From: an uncultured Clostridia bacterium
Lineage (GTDB): Bacteria > Bacillota > Clostridia > TANB77 > CAG-508
Assembly (NCBI GenBank): GCA_934167495.1
Contig: CAKPKP010000001.1
Span: 1 to 64,000, forward strand
Length of the DNA: 64,000 bases
Direction: 5' to 3'
Notes under the pieces: generated by a model
The model's input: the letters and a program-made list of their open reading frames with translations, nothing else
The model's database searches: none
What the model was told of the DNA's origin: nothing
Made by a program: the position numbers and the translations under genes
Shown: piece after piece, positions 43,421 through 51,966 of the stretch
Layout: every line of letters starts with the position of its first letter
Numbering within the stretch: the first letter of the stretch is position 1

Positions 43421-43795
43421 ATGGGATTTACATCCAAAAAAGAGTTTTTACGGACCAAAAGGTTAATTCTCCGTTTGAAATGGAAGTATGAAACATCTGT
43501 ATCTTTTGAAATATTTCGAAAGATTTCAGACATATCTCCTATTGGAGAAATATCATACTTTTTTACAACAGGAGAAGTGGTTTATATCATACTTCCTGAA
43601 TATGCAGGAGCAGGATATGCTACAGAAGCTCTGCAGGGATTTTCAGATTTCTTAAAACTTCAGGATACGAATAAAGTTCTTTTTCTTCGCATAAGAAGAG
43701 GAAATATTGCATCAAAAAAAGTTGCAGAGAAATGTGGATTTGTCAAAGTGGAGAACATGAGCAAAGGAATGTATGATATGTATGAAAAAAGGTAA
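43421..43795 (+). CDS. GNAT-family acetyltransferase
   Basis: 124 residues, RimJ/RimL-like. TKRLILRLKW starts the fold, ILPEYAGAGYATEALQGF holds the acetyl-CoA loop (variant of Q/RxxGxG/A), and NIASKKVAEKCGFVKVE is the conserved C-terminal motif. Somewhat shorter than the usual 170-180 residues: the region between strands 1 and 4 is compressed, so specificity is unclear. AAAGGGG precedes ATG. A CGG at codon 11 and the composition mark it as an accessory gene. Repeat copy 5 follows it. Confidence 0.78.
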   Translation: MGFTSKKEFLRTKRLILRLKWKYETSVSFEIFRKISDISPIGEISYFFTTGEVVYIILPEYAGAGYATEALQGFSDFLKLQDTNKVLFLRIRRGNIASKKVAEKCGFVKVENMSKGMYDMYEKR

Positions 43796-43844
43796 AAACT
43801 TATTGTGTGGATAGTATAAAATAATACTGTCCATATTTTTTATA

Positions 43845-43918
43845 TTATAGGAAGTTCAGAGAACTTCCTATAATATAAATATATTGCACAGAAATTTGCT
43901 TTGCAAATTTCGCGCACG
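43845..43918 (+). repeat. Dispersed palindromic repeat, copy 5 (full)
   Basis: TTATAGGAAGTTC/GAACTTCCTATAA, spacer ATATAAATATATTGCACAG, AAATTTGC/GCAAATTT, CGCGCAC. Hairpin 1 has different bases from copy 4a but pairs perfectly, so the structure rather than the sequence is kept. Confidence 0.85.
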
Positions 43919-43981
43919 AACAAAGACGCGGACTTCAAAATGTTTTAATAAGTGCAAAAGTTATTAATGTCCGCTTTTGTT
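43919..43981 (+). repeat. GCGGAC hairpin module, copy B
   Basis: One base different from 18983-19045 over 63 bases. Like copy A, it is directly joined to a full palindromic repeat and lies behind an accessory gene. Confidence 0.85.
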
Positions 43982-44025
43982 CTCTAATATAAATTAAATA
44001 ATAATTCCTATATTTATATGATACA

Positions 44026-44088
44026 AAATTTCTCTGAAAATCAGATTAGATAAATCCTTTATAAAGAAATTTTATATTAAGGATATAA
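44026..44088 (+). repeat. Decayed palindromic repeat copy
   Basis: AAATTTCTCTGAAAATCAGATTA, then GATAAATCCTTTATAAAG, then AAATTTTA: aligns to the hairpin 1, spacer and hairpin 2 order with many changes. Confidence 0.4.
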
Positions 44089-44143
44089 AAGTGGATGAAA
44101 AAAATAAAGAAATGAAATTTTAAACAACTAAAATTTACAAATA

Positions 44144-44172
44144 TTGACAAAAGACGTTTTATTTATTATAAT
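44144..44172 (+). promoter_or_regulatory. Consensus promoter of the sigma-factor fusion gene
   Basis: TTGACA (44144-44149), 17-base spacer, TATAAT (44167-44172). Confidence 0.75.
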
Positions 44173-44206
44173 ACACAATAGAATTTAGAAGAGGGGATTT
44201 TTTAAA

Positions 44207-45658
44207 ATGATAGCAACATTAACAGATGAAGAAGTATATGAAAAGTTTTTAAATGGCGATACTGATTCGATTGATATTATTTATAATAGATATAAAAATG
44301 ATTTAATTAATTTCTCAAGGTTTATAGTAAGAAATTTAGAAAATGCAGAAGAAATAGTACAAGATATTTTTATTCAAATATTATCTAATCCAAATTCGTA
44401 TAACAAAGAATATACCGTAAGGTCTTTTTTATTTTTACTGTGTTATAGAAAATCAATAACATATAATACAAAATTAAATAGACGAAGAAGAATAGAAAAT
44501 GAATTTCTAAGTGTAGGAAATTTTGAAACTACTGATGATGTTTCAGACATAGTTATAAATTATGAAGAAAAGGAAGTAGTGCTTAAAGCTTTACAATTAT
44601 TAAAATTAGAATATAGAATAGTACTTGAGTTAACAGAATTTCAAGGCTTTTCTACTCGTGAAGCTTCAATGATATTAAATAGGTCAGAAGGTGCAACTAA
44701 AACTTTAAAGTGTAGAGCAAAAGAAAGTTTAAAGAAAATAATAGATAATAACTTTGAAGTTGAAAGTGAAAGAAAGTCTTACAAGAGAAATACTTTAAAG
44801 GCTATAATTTTAATAATATGTATTGGTATTGTTTCATTTAATACTGTTTATGCAATGGCAAAAGTAATAAAAACTATAGTTAAAAATATTCAATATTTTA
44901 ATATAAATGAGTTAGATGGAAATGTAGATTATAAAGATACATATATTACAGAAAATGAGGCAAGAGATAAAATAAGAGAATATTTAAATGTTTTATCATA
45001 CGATTTAAATGACAATATTAAATTATTTAAAGATGTAATAAAGAAAGACCGCGTTTATTGGAGATACTCAGATGAAAATATAGAAATTAGAATTGATGCT
45101 ATTACAGGAGAGTTTAGTAAAATTTATTATAAGGATTCGTTAAAAGAAAATATCAGTACTAATTTTGTTGCAGAAGAAGACATAAAAGATATTATAGAAA
45201 AGTTAGAAATTAATATAAATAATAAAAATATTTATAGAAATGTAAAAAGTTTAAAATCAGAGAATGATGAAAAGAAATATATAGAACTAAAATATTATAA
45301 TAATTTTGAAATAATTAAAGTTAAATATTTTCCAGATTATAATGATATAGTATATATTAATTTTGAAAAAAGAGAAATGAATAATGGTGAAATACTTATT
45401 TCGTATGAAGATGCAATAGAAATCTTAAATTCGAAATATGATGTTAGTGAAATTATAGAATCTGATTTAATTGATGTTGAAATAAATTATTTAGTAAATT
45501 GTGAATCTACAAATATTAGTTCAGATAATAAAGTGAAAGATAGTGAAGAATATAGAACTTCTTGGAATATTGTTTTTAGAAATAATAAAAATAAAAAGAT
45601 GAGCGTGTTTGTAGATTGCGAAACTGGAGAAATTGTAGAAGAATATAAAAGAATTTAA
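44207..45658 (+). CDS. ECF-type sigma factor fused to a membrane segment and extracytoplasmic domain
   Basis: 483 residues. Residues 1-178 look like a complete ECF sigma factor: region 2 (NAEEIVQDIFIQIL, then SFLFLLCYRKSI) and region 4 (LELTEFQGFSTREASMILNR then SEGATKTLKCRAKESLKK). One membrane helix follows (about 198-216), then about 265 extracytoplasmic residues with PepSY/YcdB-like repeats (ITENEARDKIREYL; ISYEDAIEILNSKYD; VFVDCETGEIVEEY). Normally sigma and its membrane sensor are separate proteins; here sensor and sigma are one chain. Proteolysis could release the sigma domain, but this is inference. AGAGGGG lies upstream. Confidence 0.82.
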   Translation: MIATLTDEEVYEKFLNGDTDSIDIIYNRYKNDLINFSRFIVRNLENAEEIVQDIFIQILSNPNSYNKEYTVRSFLFLLCYRKSITYNTKLNRRRRIENEFLSVGNFETTDDVSDIVINYEEKEVVLKALQLLKLEYRIVLELTEFQGFSTREASMILNRSEGATKTLKCRAKESLKKIIDNNFEVESERKSYKRNTLKAIILIICIGIVSFNTVYAMAKVIKTIVKNIQYFNINELDGNVDYKDTYITENEARDKIREYLNVLSYDLNDNIKLFKDVIKKDRVYWRYSDENIEIRIDAITGEFSKIYYKDSLKENISTNFVAEEDIKDIIEKLEININNKNIYRNVKSLKSENDEKKYIELKYYNNFEIIKVKYFPDYNDIVYINFEKREMNNGEILISYEDAIEILNSKYDVSEIIESDLIDVEINYLVNCESTNISSDNKVKDSEEYRTSWNIVFRNNKNKKMSVFVDCETGEIVEEYKRI

Positions 45659-45666
45659 ATAAAAAG

Positions 45667-45699
45667 CACAAGTAAAAATAAAATTACTTGTGTTTTTTG
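45667..45699. terminator. Intrinsic terminator of the sigma-fusion gene
   Basis: CACAAGTAA / TTACTTGTG arms with an 8-base loop, then TTTTTT. Confidence 0.8.
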
Positions 45700-45731
45700 G
45701 TATTATTAGTAAAATTAAATTTAATTAAATA

Positions 45732-46352
45732 TTATCTTGCATATCCATAATAATTAGTATCTCCATAATATGTAATTGGAGCACTAGCATTGTCGGGAAC
45801 GGAAGCTGTTGCAAATAATGCAGCTCTAAGTAAAGTCGCTGTTGTTACATGTTGAGTCCAGAAATAATAATTAAAAGTTCTTGATGGTGTTGTGTATATC
45901 TCTCCATCCCAACCTAAAAATCCTCTATTAGAATAGCCTGTTGTATGAAAAGCATTTGCAAAATTAGTGTTTACAGCACTATCTGAAAAGTCTAAAAAAA
46001 CTAAATCCCAATTTCCACCAACTTCTGATGGTTCTAAAGTATTACAAGAAGAATCGATCATTAAATCTTCTTCACCATGAATTTGAATATAAAAAGCATA
46101 TCCATTTCCTGTATTGTTAATCCATGGAAGAACGTCAGTAACTAAATTTAAATCTCCATATAATTGATAAGTAGGACTATAACCTAGTTGTTGAAGTCCA
46201 TAAACTGAAAAGTCAACACAATCACGTGCTGAAGATAAATCACTATCTCCAAAAGATTTTGAAGAAGCAGATGCATTACATACATATATACTACTAAAAA
46301 CTAGTAATGCACAAAGAAAAACAACGAATATATAATTTAATTTTTTTATCAT
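45732..46352 (-). CDS. Secreted caspase-fold-like protein with altered active site
   Basis: 206 residues with a signal peptide (about 1-29). The mature part has features of clostripain/caspase-fold proteins: YIQIHGEEDLMID (possible His strand), WDLVFLDFSDSAVNTNFANAF, and FLGWDGEIY. In active relatives the second motif has Cys (FLDxCxSA); here it reads F-S, so it is probably inactive or a different family. Its start overlaps the stop of the upstream PepSY-like gene by 4 bases (ATGA), so they act together. AGGAGG lies inside the upstream gene's end. Confidence 0.6.
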   Translation of the reverse strand: MIKKLNYIFVVFLCALLVFSSIYVCNASASSKSFGDSDLSSARDCVDFSVYGLQQLGYSPTYQLYGDLNLVTDVLPWINNTGNGYAFYIQIHGEEDLMIDSSCNTLEPSEVGGNWDLVFLDFSDSAVNTNFANAFHTTGYSNRGFLGWDGEIYTTPSRTFNYYFWTQHVTTATLLRAALFATASVPDNASAPITYYGDTNYYGYAR

Positions 46353-47191
46353 TGTAATGTGTCACCTCCTAAATATTCACCTGTATAAAAGTCTATATAA
46401 GTTAAAGTAACTAAATTAACATCCTCTTCTTGAGGAATAACTTGTTTTATTACTTTAGCTTTATGTATAGAAGAATCAGTAGAACCGGTATTTACTAAAG
46501 TAGAAGGTTTTATGAAAGATACACTTATATCTTCTATATAATCTTCATCAATAGAAAGTGTAGATATACATTCTTCTGTATTACATTCAGCAGAAAGTGT
46601 AGCTATTTGTGAATAACTTTCATCAAATACTGTTAAAGCAATAATTTCTTCATTTGCTGGACTGAATATAACTTTTACTGCTTCATACATATTATATGTA
46701 CCACCATAATTTTTTTGGAAATCTGCTTCCCAGAATTTTTCAGCAATTGGTTCTAAGTATACTAAATCATAATCAGATGGCAAATTAAGTTCAGAATACA
46801 TTTTAGTAATATAACTTTCTGCTACATCTTTTGTAGTAGTTGGAACAGAAGATAAATTGCTTGTTAAATTATAAATGTTTACTACTTTATTAGTTGTACT
46901 ATCTACGTTTATTTGATAATCTTGAGTAGAAACAGTGTAATAATTTATATCTCTCATAATATCTGTTTTTGCGTTTAAATTGATTTTTGACTTAGCAGTT
47001 GTAGATACAAGATTTGTTTCACCTAGAGCTGTTAGTACAGAGTTTACTTCAGATATAACTGCAGATGATTTAATTTCTGCTTGAGTTTGAGCAGTAGAAT
47101 ACTCGGATATCGTAGCATAAACGAAGCTACTAATAAAAATTAAAAATATGATTAACAAAGTTGTAAGTAGTGCTTTAATTTTTTTTGACAT
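46349..47191 (-). CDS. Secreted PepSY/YcdB-like protein
   Basis: 280 residues: signal peptide or anchor (about 8-27) then two beta-alpha repeats resembling PepSY/YcdB domains (DINYYTVSTQDYQINVDSTT; KDVAESYITKMYSEL; TYIDFYTGEYLGG). Such domains often inhibit or chaperone a partner protease, so control of the co-translated caspase-like protein is plausible. It is transcribed convergently towards the sigma-fusion gene, whose extracytoplasmic part has similar repeats; a shared pathway is possible but not shown. Confidence 0.6.
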   Translation of the reverse strand: MSKKIKALLTTLLIIFLIFISSFVYATISEYSTAQTQAEIKSSAVISEVNSVLTALGETNLVSTTAKSKINLNAKTDIMRDINYYTVSTQDYQINVDSTTNKVVNIYNLTSNLSSVPTTTKDVAESYITKMYSELNLPSDYDLVYLEPIAEKFWEADFQKNYGGTYNMYEAVKVIFSPANEEIIALTVFDESYSQIATLSAECNTEECISTLSIDEDYIEDISVSFIKPSTLVNTGSTDSSIHKAKVIKQVIPQEEDVNLVTLTYIDFYTGEYLGGDTLQ

Positions 47192-47447
47192 AAAAAATAC
47201 CTCCTAAAATAAATTTTTCAAAATTCCGCAAATAATTTTGAATTAAATATAAAATAATTATATTTTAACTAATAAATATTAAATATAGGATATTAATCTT
47301 ATTTAGTAACCTTGCCGGTGGAATGTCAAAATATGTCGAAAAAACTTAAATCCATTCTTATCCACTCATATAGAAAATGAAAAATTTAAGTAATATAATA
47401 AATAATAGAAGATATATGTATAATTTTGTCAAAAAAAGGGAGGAAGA

Positions 47448-47762
47448 ATGAATATGAAAAAGTATAATGATATTACAAAAACAGAACTAGAAATAATGAG
47501 AGTTATGTGGGATAATGGGAGCGTTACAATAAACGAGTTAACAGAAATTTTGAATAAAAATAAAAGTACAACAAAAACTCATGTTTATAGATTATTAAAG
47601 AAAAAGATAGTAAAAATCGAAAGAAAAATAATACCATTCAGATACATATATGCAATAAATAAAGAAGATTTTGTTAAAGCCAAAGCACAAGATTTTGTAG
47701 ATAATTTTTTTGATGGAAATAAAGAAGAATTAATTTGTATGATAGAAAAAAATATCAAATAA
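47448..47762 (+). CDS. BlaI/MecI/CopY-family repressor
   Basis: 104 residues. ITKTELEIMRVMWDNGSVTI and TTKTHVYRLLKKKIV form the winged helix, and the last 30 residues (FVDNFFDGNKEELICMIEKN) are the dimerisation helices of the penicillinase-repressor family. GGGAGG precedes ATG. BlaI is usually paired with a BlaR1 (M56) sensor protease; none lies beside it, so the signal is unknown. Its stop is inside a bidirectional terminator shared with the acyl-CoA synthetase gene. Confidence 0.85.
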   Translation: MNMKKYNDITKTELEIMRVMWDNGSVTINELTEILNKNKSTTKTHVYRLLKKKIVKIERKIIPFRYIYAINKEDFVKAKAQDFVDNFFDGNKEELICMIEKNIK

Positions 47763-47780
47763 GTAGCCTTATTTGATATT
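47751..47780. terminator. Bidirectional terminator overlapping two coding ends
   Basis: AATATCAAATAAG-TAGC-CTTATTTGATATT, a perfect 13-base palindrome. It includes the last codons of the BlaI-like gene and of the convergent acyl-CoA synthetase gene. Confidence 0.85.
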
Positions 47781-49487
47781 TTTTCCAAATCTTTTTATTT
47801 TTTGAGTTGTAGTTTTTTCGAATTCTGTGTCTTTAATTGTAAATTCTTTTATATGTTTGTAATTAGGCAATTTTGAATTAATGTTCTTTATAATTTCTGA
47901 AATGAATTTCTTAATATCTTCAGTAGAAGTAATACCTTTATCTTTTTTTAATAAGTCAAAATCAGGGAAGATTTGAGCATTAACATATGTTTCATTGTTT
48001 TGTTCATTAGTTCTTCCAAGAACTAAACATTCAGAAATATAAGGGCTATCTGCTAAACAATATTCAAGTTCTTCTGGATAAACTTTTTTTCCATTTTTAG
48101 TAACAATAACATTTTTTACTCTTCCTGTTATGTAAAGGTAGCCATCTTCATCAATTCTACCTAAATCACCTGTATAGAACCAACCGTCTTTTAAAACTTC
48201 TTTTGTTCTATAATTATCTTTGTAATATCCTAGCATAACATTTGGACCAGATACAATAATTTCACCAATTCCATCAGAATTTGGGTTATCTATTTTAAAT
48301 GTAGTATCTGGGATAGGTAATCCTGCAGAATCAGATTTTTGGAAAAAGTCATTGTTTCCTGCAACTAGAGGAGAACATTCTGTTAATCCATAACCTTGTA
48401 AAATTTTGATTCCAAATTTTGAAAATGAGTCTATAATAGCTGGATTCATAGCAGCTGCACCAACGATTATAGTTTTTAAATTTCCACCAAATATTTTTGA
48501 AATTTTATTTTTAACAATCCATTTCATAAAGAATGGCAATTTATCCATTACATGAACATCGGGATTCTTAAAATATCTTTTAGGAAGACTAGCTTCTAAT
48601 TTTTTCATTATTTTATTATGAAAGTTTTCAAGTAAAAGAGGAACACTTAATAAAATTGTAGGAGAGAATTCTTCTAAATTATTTAAAATATGTCTTAATC
48701 CTTCACAGAAGAAGATAGTACCACCACTTGATAATACAAGTAGATGACCTAAAGTACATTCATAAGTATGATGCATAGGAAGAATTGATAATATTCTAGT
48801 GTTTTTATCAACTTTTACTATTTTTCCAACAGAGATTATGTTTGAACAAATATTTCTATGTGATAAACATACTCCTTTAGCATTTCCAGTAGTTCCTGAT
48901 GTAAATAATAAGAAGTGCATTTCATCAGGATTTATTATTATTTCTTTAAAAGCAGTGTTTCCAGAGTCTAATGATTTTTTTCCAGCTGATTTAATTGTTT
49001 CAATGTTTTTATAGTTCATAAATTCTTGTGTATTGTTAAAGTCTATAAACAATAAATTTTTATTGTCTATATTAGATGCATCTTTTAATATATCTTGAAG
49101 ATTTTTATTATCTCCTAATATAGCAGAGACTTCAGCAATATTTAGAAAATTAATTATATCATTTGAATGTAATTCTTTATCTATTGGTACAACAATTCCA
49201 ATAATTGATGCAGCCATATAAGATATAGACCAGTTATAACTATTTTTTCCTATTACAGCAATTTTTTTACCTAAAAAGCCCATGTTTATAAGTTCAGTAC
49301 CAAGAGAAATAACATCTTCAACATATTCTAAATAAGTAACTTTTTTAATACTTCCATTTGAATCTTTTAACTCAAATGCAATATTAGAAGGGTATTTACT
49401 CATTGCATTAAATAGCATATCTTTTAAATTGGTAAAGTTATCTCTTGGAAAATATTTTTTTTCTAATTCTTCAGTTATTTTAGACAT
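47769..49487 (-). CDS. AMP-forming long-chain acyl-CoA synthetase-like enzyme
   Basis: 572 residues, ANL superfamily. The P-loop-like motif LFTSGTTGNAKGVCLSHRN, the adenylate motif LQGYGLTECSP, FYTGDLGRIDEDG with the hinge Asp, and a C-terminal Lys in KTTTQKIKR are all present. It activates a fatty or other carboxylic acid as the adenylate and thioester; specificity is not visible. It follows the 50288 gene after 15 bases. AGGTTTTAT upstream is a weak RBS region (GGAGG at 49492-49497 on the minus strand). Confidence 0.9.
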   Translation of the reverse strand: MSKITEELEKKYFPRDNFTNLKDMLFNAMSKYPSNIAFELKDSNGSIKKVTYLEYVEDVISLGTELINMGFLGKKIAVIGKNSYNWSISYMAASIIGIVVPIDKELHSNDIINFLNIAEVSAILGDNKNLQDILKDASNIDNKNLLFIDFNNTQEFMNYKNIETIKSAGKKSLDSGNTAFKEIIINPDEMHFLLFTSGTTGNAKGVCLSHRNICSNIISVGKIVKVDKNTRILSILPMHHTYECTLGHLLVLSSGGTIFFCEGLRHILNNLEEFSPTILLSVPLLLENFHNKIMKKLEASLPKRYFKNPDVHVMDKLPFFMKWIVKNKISKIFGGNLKTIIVGAAAMNPAIIDSFSKFGIKILQGYGLTECSPLVAGNNDFFQKSDSAGLPIPDTTFKIDNPNSDGIGEIIVSGPNVMLGYYKDNYRTKEVLKDGWFYTGDLGRIDEDGYLYITGRVKNVIVTKNGKKVYPEELEYCLADSPYISECLVLGRTNEQNNETYVNAQIFPDFDLLKKDKGITSTEDIKKFISEIIKNINSKLPNYKHIKEFTIKDTEFEKTTTQKIKRFGKNIK

Positions 49488-49502
49488 ATAAAACCTCCAT
49501 AT

Positions 49503-50288
49503 CTATATTTTTTCAAGAACGAAATTTGTATTTTGAGTTTCAGTTATACTTCCATCATAAATAGAAGAAGTATTATTTTTTAAATTTATAGGAATGATTA
49601 TGTTAGTTGTAAAGGTTTCGTTAAGGTTATTTACAACATTTACATTAAAACTAATATTTGCAGAGATTGAATTTAGTGGAATATTAGCTCTTTTTAACAA
49701 AGTTCCATTGTATGTAATTGAGTTTTCATTATCTAATAGTAAAAAATTTGTTACTATATTATTATTTACGTAAGTTAAAGTTATAGGGTTTGAACAATCT
49801 GTGTAAAAGGCAGGGGAGTCATAATTGTTTTCACCATTAGAATAAATTTGAAACTCAACATCATTATTTATAATGTTTTCTTTTGAAAATTTATCTAATC
49901 CAAAATCTGAATATTTTTTATAATAAATTGATGGTGTACCATTTTGTGGAATTTGAGTAAAATTTATATTATCAATAAAAAGTGTTTTTACAGTGTTTTC
50001 TTGTGAAAGTTCATTACTTGAAACTTTATTATTTAAATATATTGCTATATCTGTAAATTGATAAATATCTAAATCCCAGTATGCTTTTTGGTATGTGTTA
50101 TTATTTTTTATTGCTGATGCACTACTATATAAAACGATTTTATCTATTGAAAATATAGTTTTGGATTGAATGTTTTTTTCTGCATTTGATTTTTTTATTA
50201 ATTTTACTGCTAAAAATATAATTGTTAATGAGATTATTAAAATTGCAGTAATTAGCAATAATTTAAAGGTTTTTGTTTTATGAAACAT
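49503..50288 (-). CDS. Membrane-anchored extracytoplasmic protein of unknown function
   Basis: 261 residues: an N-terminal membrane helix (about 9-29) then a beta-rich extracytoplasmic domain with Asn/Tyr-rich strands (LDIYQFTDIAIYLNN; NTTSIYD). No family recognised. ATG 50288 is chosen with GGAGG 4-5 bases before; the longer frame from 50348 reads across that site. First gene of an operon with the acyl-CoA synthetase, so it may take part in lipid or envelope metabolism; that is inference. Confidence 0.6.
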   Translation of the reverse strand: MFHKTKTFKLLLITAILIISLTIIFLAVKLIKKSNAEKNIQSKTIFSIDKIVLYSSASAIKNNNTYQKAYWDLDIYQFTDIAIYLNNKVSSNELSQENTVKTLFIDNINFTQIPQNGTPSIYYKKYSDFGLDKFSKENIINNDVEFQIYSNGENNYDSPAFYTDCSNPITLTYVNNNIVTNFLLLDNENSITYNGTLLKRANIPLNSISANISFNVNVVNNLNETFTTNIIIPINLKNNTSSIYDGSITETQNTNFVLEKI

Positions 50289-50378
50289 AAATCCTCCATA
50301 ATAAATATTATAATATATAAATATATTACAATATTTGCCTGAAAGCAATATAAAAATTAAAAAAAGTTTCGTTTAAAA

Positions 50379-50407
50379 TTGACAAAAAATCGTATTAATA
50401 TTAAAAT
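50379..50407 (+). promoter_or_regulatory. Predicted promoter of the glucosaminidase gene
   Basis: TTGACA (50379-50384), 17-base spacer, TAAAAT (50402-50407). Transcription would begin very close to the start codon, giving a short leader. Confidence 0.6.
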
Positions 50408-50425
50408 ATAATTAGGTGATTACGA

Positions 50426-51424
50426 ATGAGAACTTTTGTTGATGATATAAAAACTCAAAATGGAGTGGTATTATCTGTAGTTATGATATCAATTTGCATT
50501 ATGTGTTTAATTTTTATGCTTATTTTTTCAAATACAACTTTTGCTGCAAACAATAAAAATGAAGTAAGCAATATGAATATAGAATTTAAAGAAAATAGTA
50601 ATATATTTAATATTGAAGAGATTTTAAATAGCAATAAATTAAATGTAAAAAGAGAAGAGTATTATATAGAAGAAAAAGAGATGGAATATATTACTTTATA
50701 TGAAAAAACAGATACACTTCCTAAGGATGAGATTCAAATATATAAAGAAGGACAACTTGGTGTTCAAGAGAATATATATCTAAAAAAATATGAGCAAAAT
50801 GAACTTGTAAGTGAAGAACTTATAGCAAAAGGTGTAAAAAAAGCTCCTACTAGTAAAATTGTGTATGTAGGAACATATGTAGAGCCAGTAGTTGAAGAAG
50901 AACCCGCAGAAACTCCTGTTGCTACAAGCTCAGATATAACTTTTGAAATGGATTTGAATAAACCTAGTGGATTAACATTAGAACAATTTAAGAAGGTTTT
51001 GTCAAACATTGAAAACGATACAAATAATATTTTTGAAGATAATGCAGAGTATTTTTATTATGTAGAGAAACAATATAATATAAATGGAATATTCTTAGCT
51101 GCTTTAGGAATACACGAGAGTGGATGGGGAAAATCACAAATATCATTAAATAAGAAGAATTTATTTGGATATGGTGCAAATGATAGTAATCCATATAATA
51201 ATGCTTATGAATTTGACGAATATGAAGAAGGAATTGATTTAATTGCAAGAGTATTGGTAAAATACTATATTAATGAACCAGGTACTCCTATATATGAAGG
51301 AAATGCAGTTGGTACATATTATAATGGTTCAAATTTGGAGGGAATAAATGTAAGATATTCAAGTGATGATAATTGGGGTAATGCAGTTTTCAAATGGATG
51401 GATTATTTATACGGAAGGTTGTAG
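50426..51424 (+). CDS. Secreted glucosaminidase (GH73-type) with G5-like domain
   Basis: 332 residues: N-terminal membrane anchor (about 15-40), a G5-like beta domain (about 85-145; EEKEMEYITLYEKTD through SKIVYVGTYV), a Pro/Glu linker and a C-terminal glucosaminidase domain (about 195-332). The catalytic region is seen in GIFLAALGIHESGWGKS (Glu) and KKNLFGYGANDSNP. It should cleave the GlcNAc-MurNAc bond of peptidoglycan at the cell surface. A short GTGATTACG leader offers only a weak RBS. Confidence 0.87.
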   Translation: MRTFVDDIKTQNGVVLSVVMISICIMCLIFMLIFSNTTFAANNKNEVSNMNIEFKENSNIFNIEEILNSNKLNVKREEYYIEEKEMEYITLYEKTDTLPKDEIQIYKEGQLGVQENIYLKKYEQNELVSEELIAKGVKKAPTSKIVYVGTYVEPVVEEEPAETPVATSSDITFEMDLNKPSGLTLEQFKKVLSNIENDTNNIFEDNAEYFYYVEKQYNINGIFLAALGIHESGWGKSQISLNKKNLFGYGANDSNPYNNAYEFDEYEEGIDLIARVLVKYYINEPGTPIYEGNAVGTYYNGSNLEGINVRYSSDDNWGNAVFKWMDYLYGRL

Positions 51425-51450
51425 ATTTTTAAATAATTTATAAATTTATG

Positions 51451-51479
51451 TTGATATTTTTTAAATATTATTGTATTAT
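51451..51479 (+). promoter_or_regulatory. Predicted promoter of the 51535 operon
   Basis: TTGATA (51451-51456), 17-base spacer, TATTAT (51474-51479). Confidence 0.5.
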
Positions 51480-51534
51480 ATTATAGTACTATAATTGGTA
51501 AAATAATGGAAAAATGAAGGAGGCTAGAACGATA

Positions 51535-51963
51535 ATGAAAAAAGTACTAATAGCCATTTTATGTATATCAGTATTAATATTTGTACCAACAGTAGCTTTA
51601 GCTCAAAATACTAATACGAATACAAATACAGAAAATATAAAATTATCAAACACTACTCCAGAAGGGGAATTAGTTGAAATACAAGAAAAATCAAGAAGCA
51701 AAATAGCAGAATACGAAGAATTGTATGGTTCTAAATCATATGGAGTAACAGCGTACATATTAAATGGAATAAGAATATATAGCATACCACTTTGCTTTAT
51801 AGGTATAGCTGTTGGAGCAATATATCAATATGTTTTAGGTATAAGAAAATTAGATGTTAGAGACAAAGGATTAAATTTAATAGTAACTTTTGTAACAATA
51901 CTTGTAATATGTCAAGTTTTACCACTTGTATTTACGGTTGTAGTTAAAAGTTGGAGGGGGTAA
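51535..51963 (+). CDS. Small membrane protein with signal peptide and two helices
   Basis: 142 residues: signal peptide (about 1-23), a polar Asn/Thr region, then two membrane helices (about 85-105 and 115-137) ending in SWRG. The layout resembles type II/IV secretion or conjugation inner-membrane components, but no family is recognised. ATG 51535 is preferred, 10 bases after AAGGAGG; an upstream ATG 51514 overlaps that site. Three bases separate it from the CpaE-like gene, so they form one operon with the GGDEF-like gene. Confidence 0.65.
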   Translation: MKKVLIAILCISVLIFVPTVALAQNTNTNTNTENIKLSNTTPEGELVEIQEKSRSKIAEYEELYGSKSYGVTAYILNGIRIYSIPLCFIGIAVGAIYQYVLGIRKLDVRDKGLNLIVTFVTILVICQVLPLVFTVVVKSWRG

Positions 51964-51966
51964 CTA

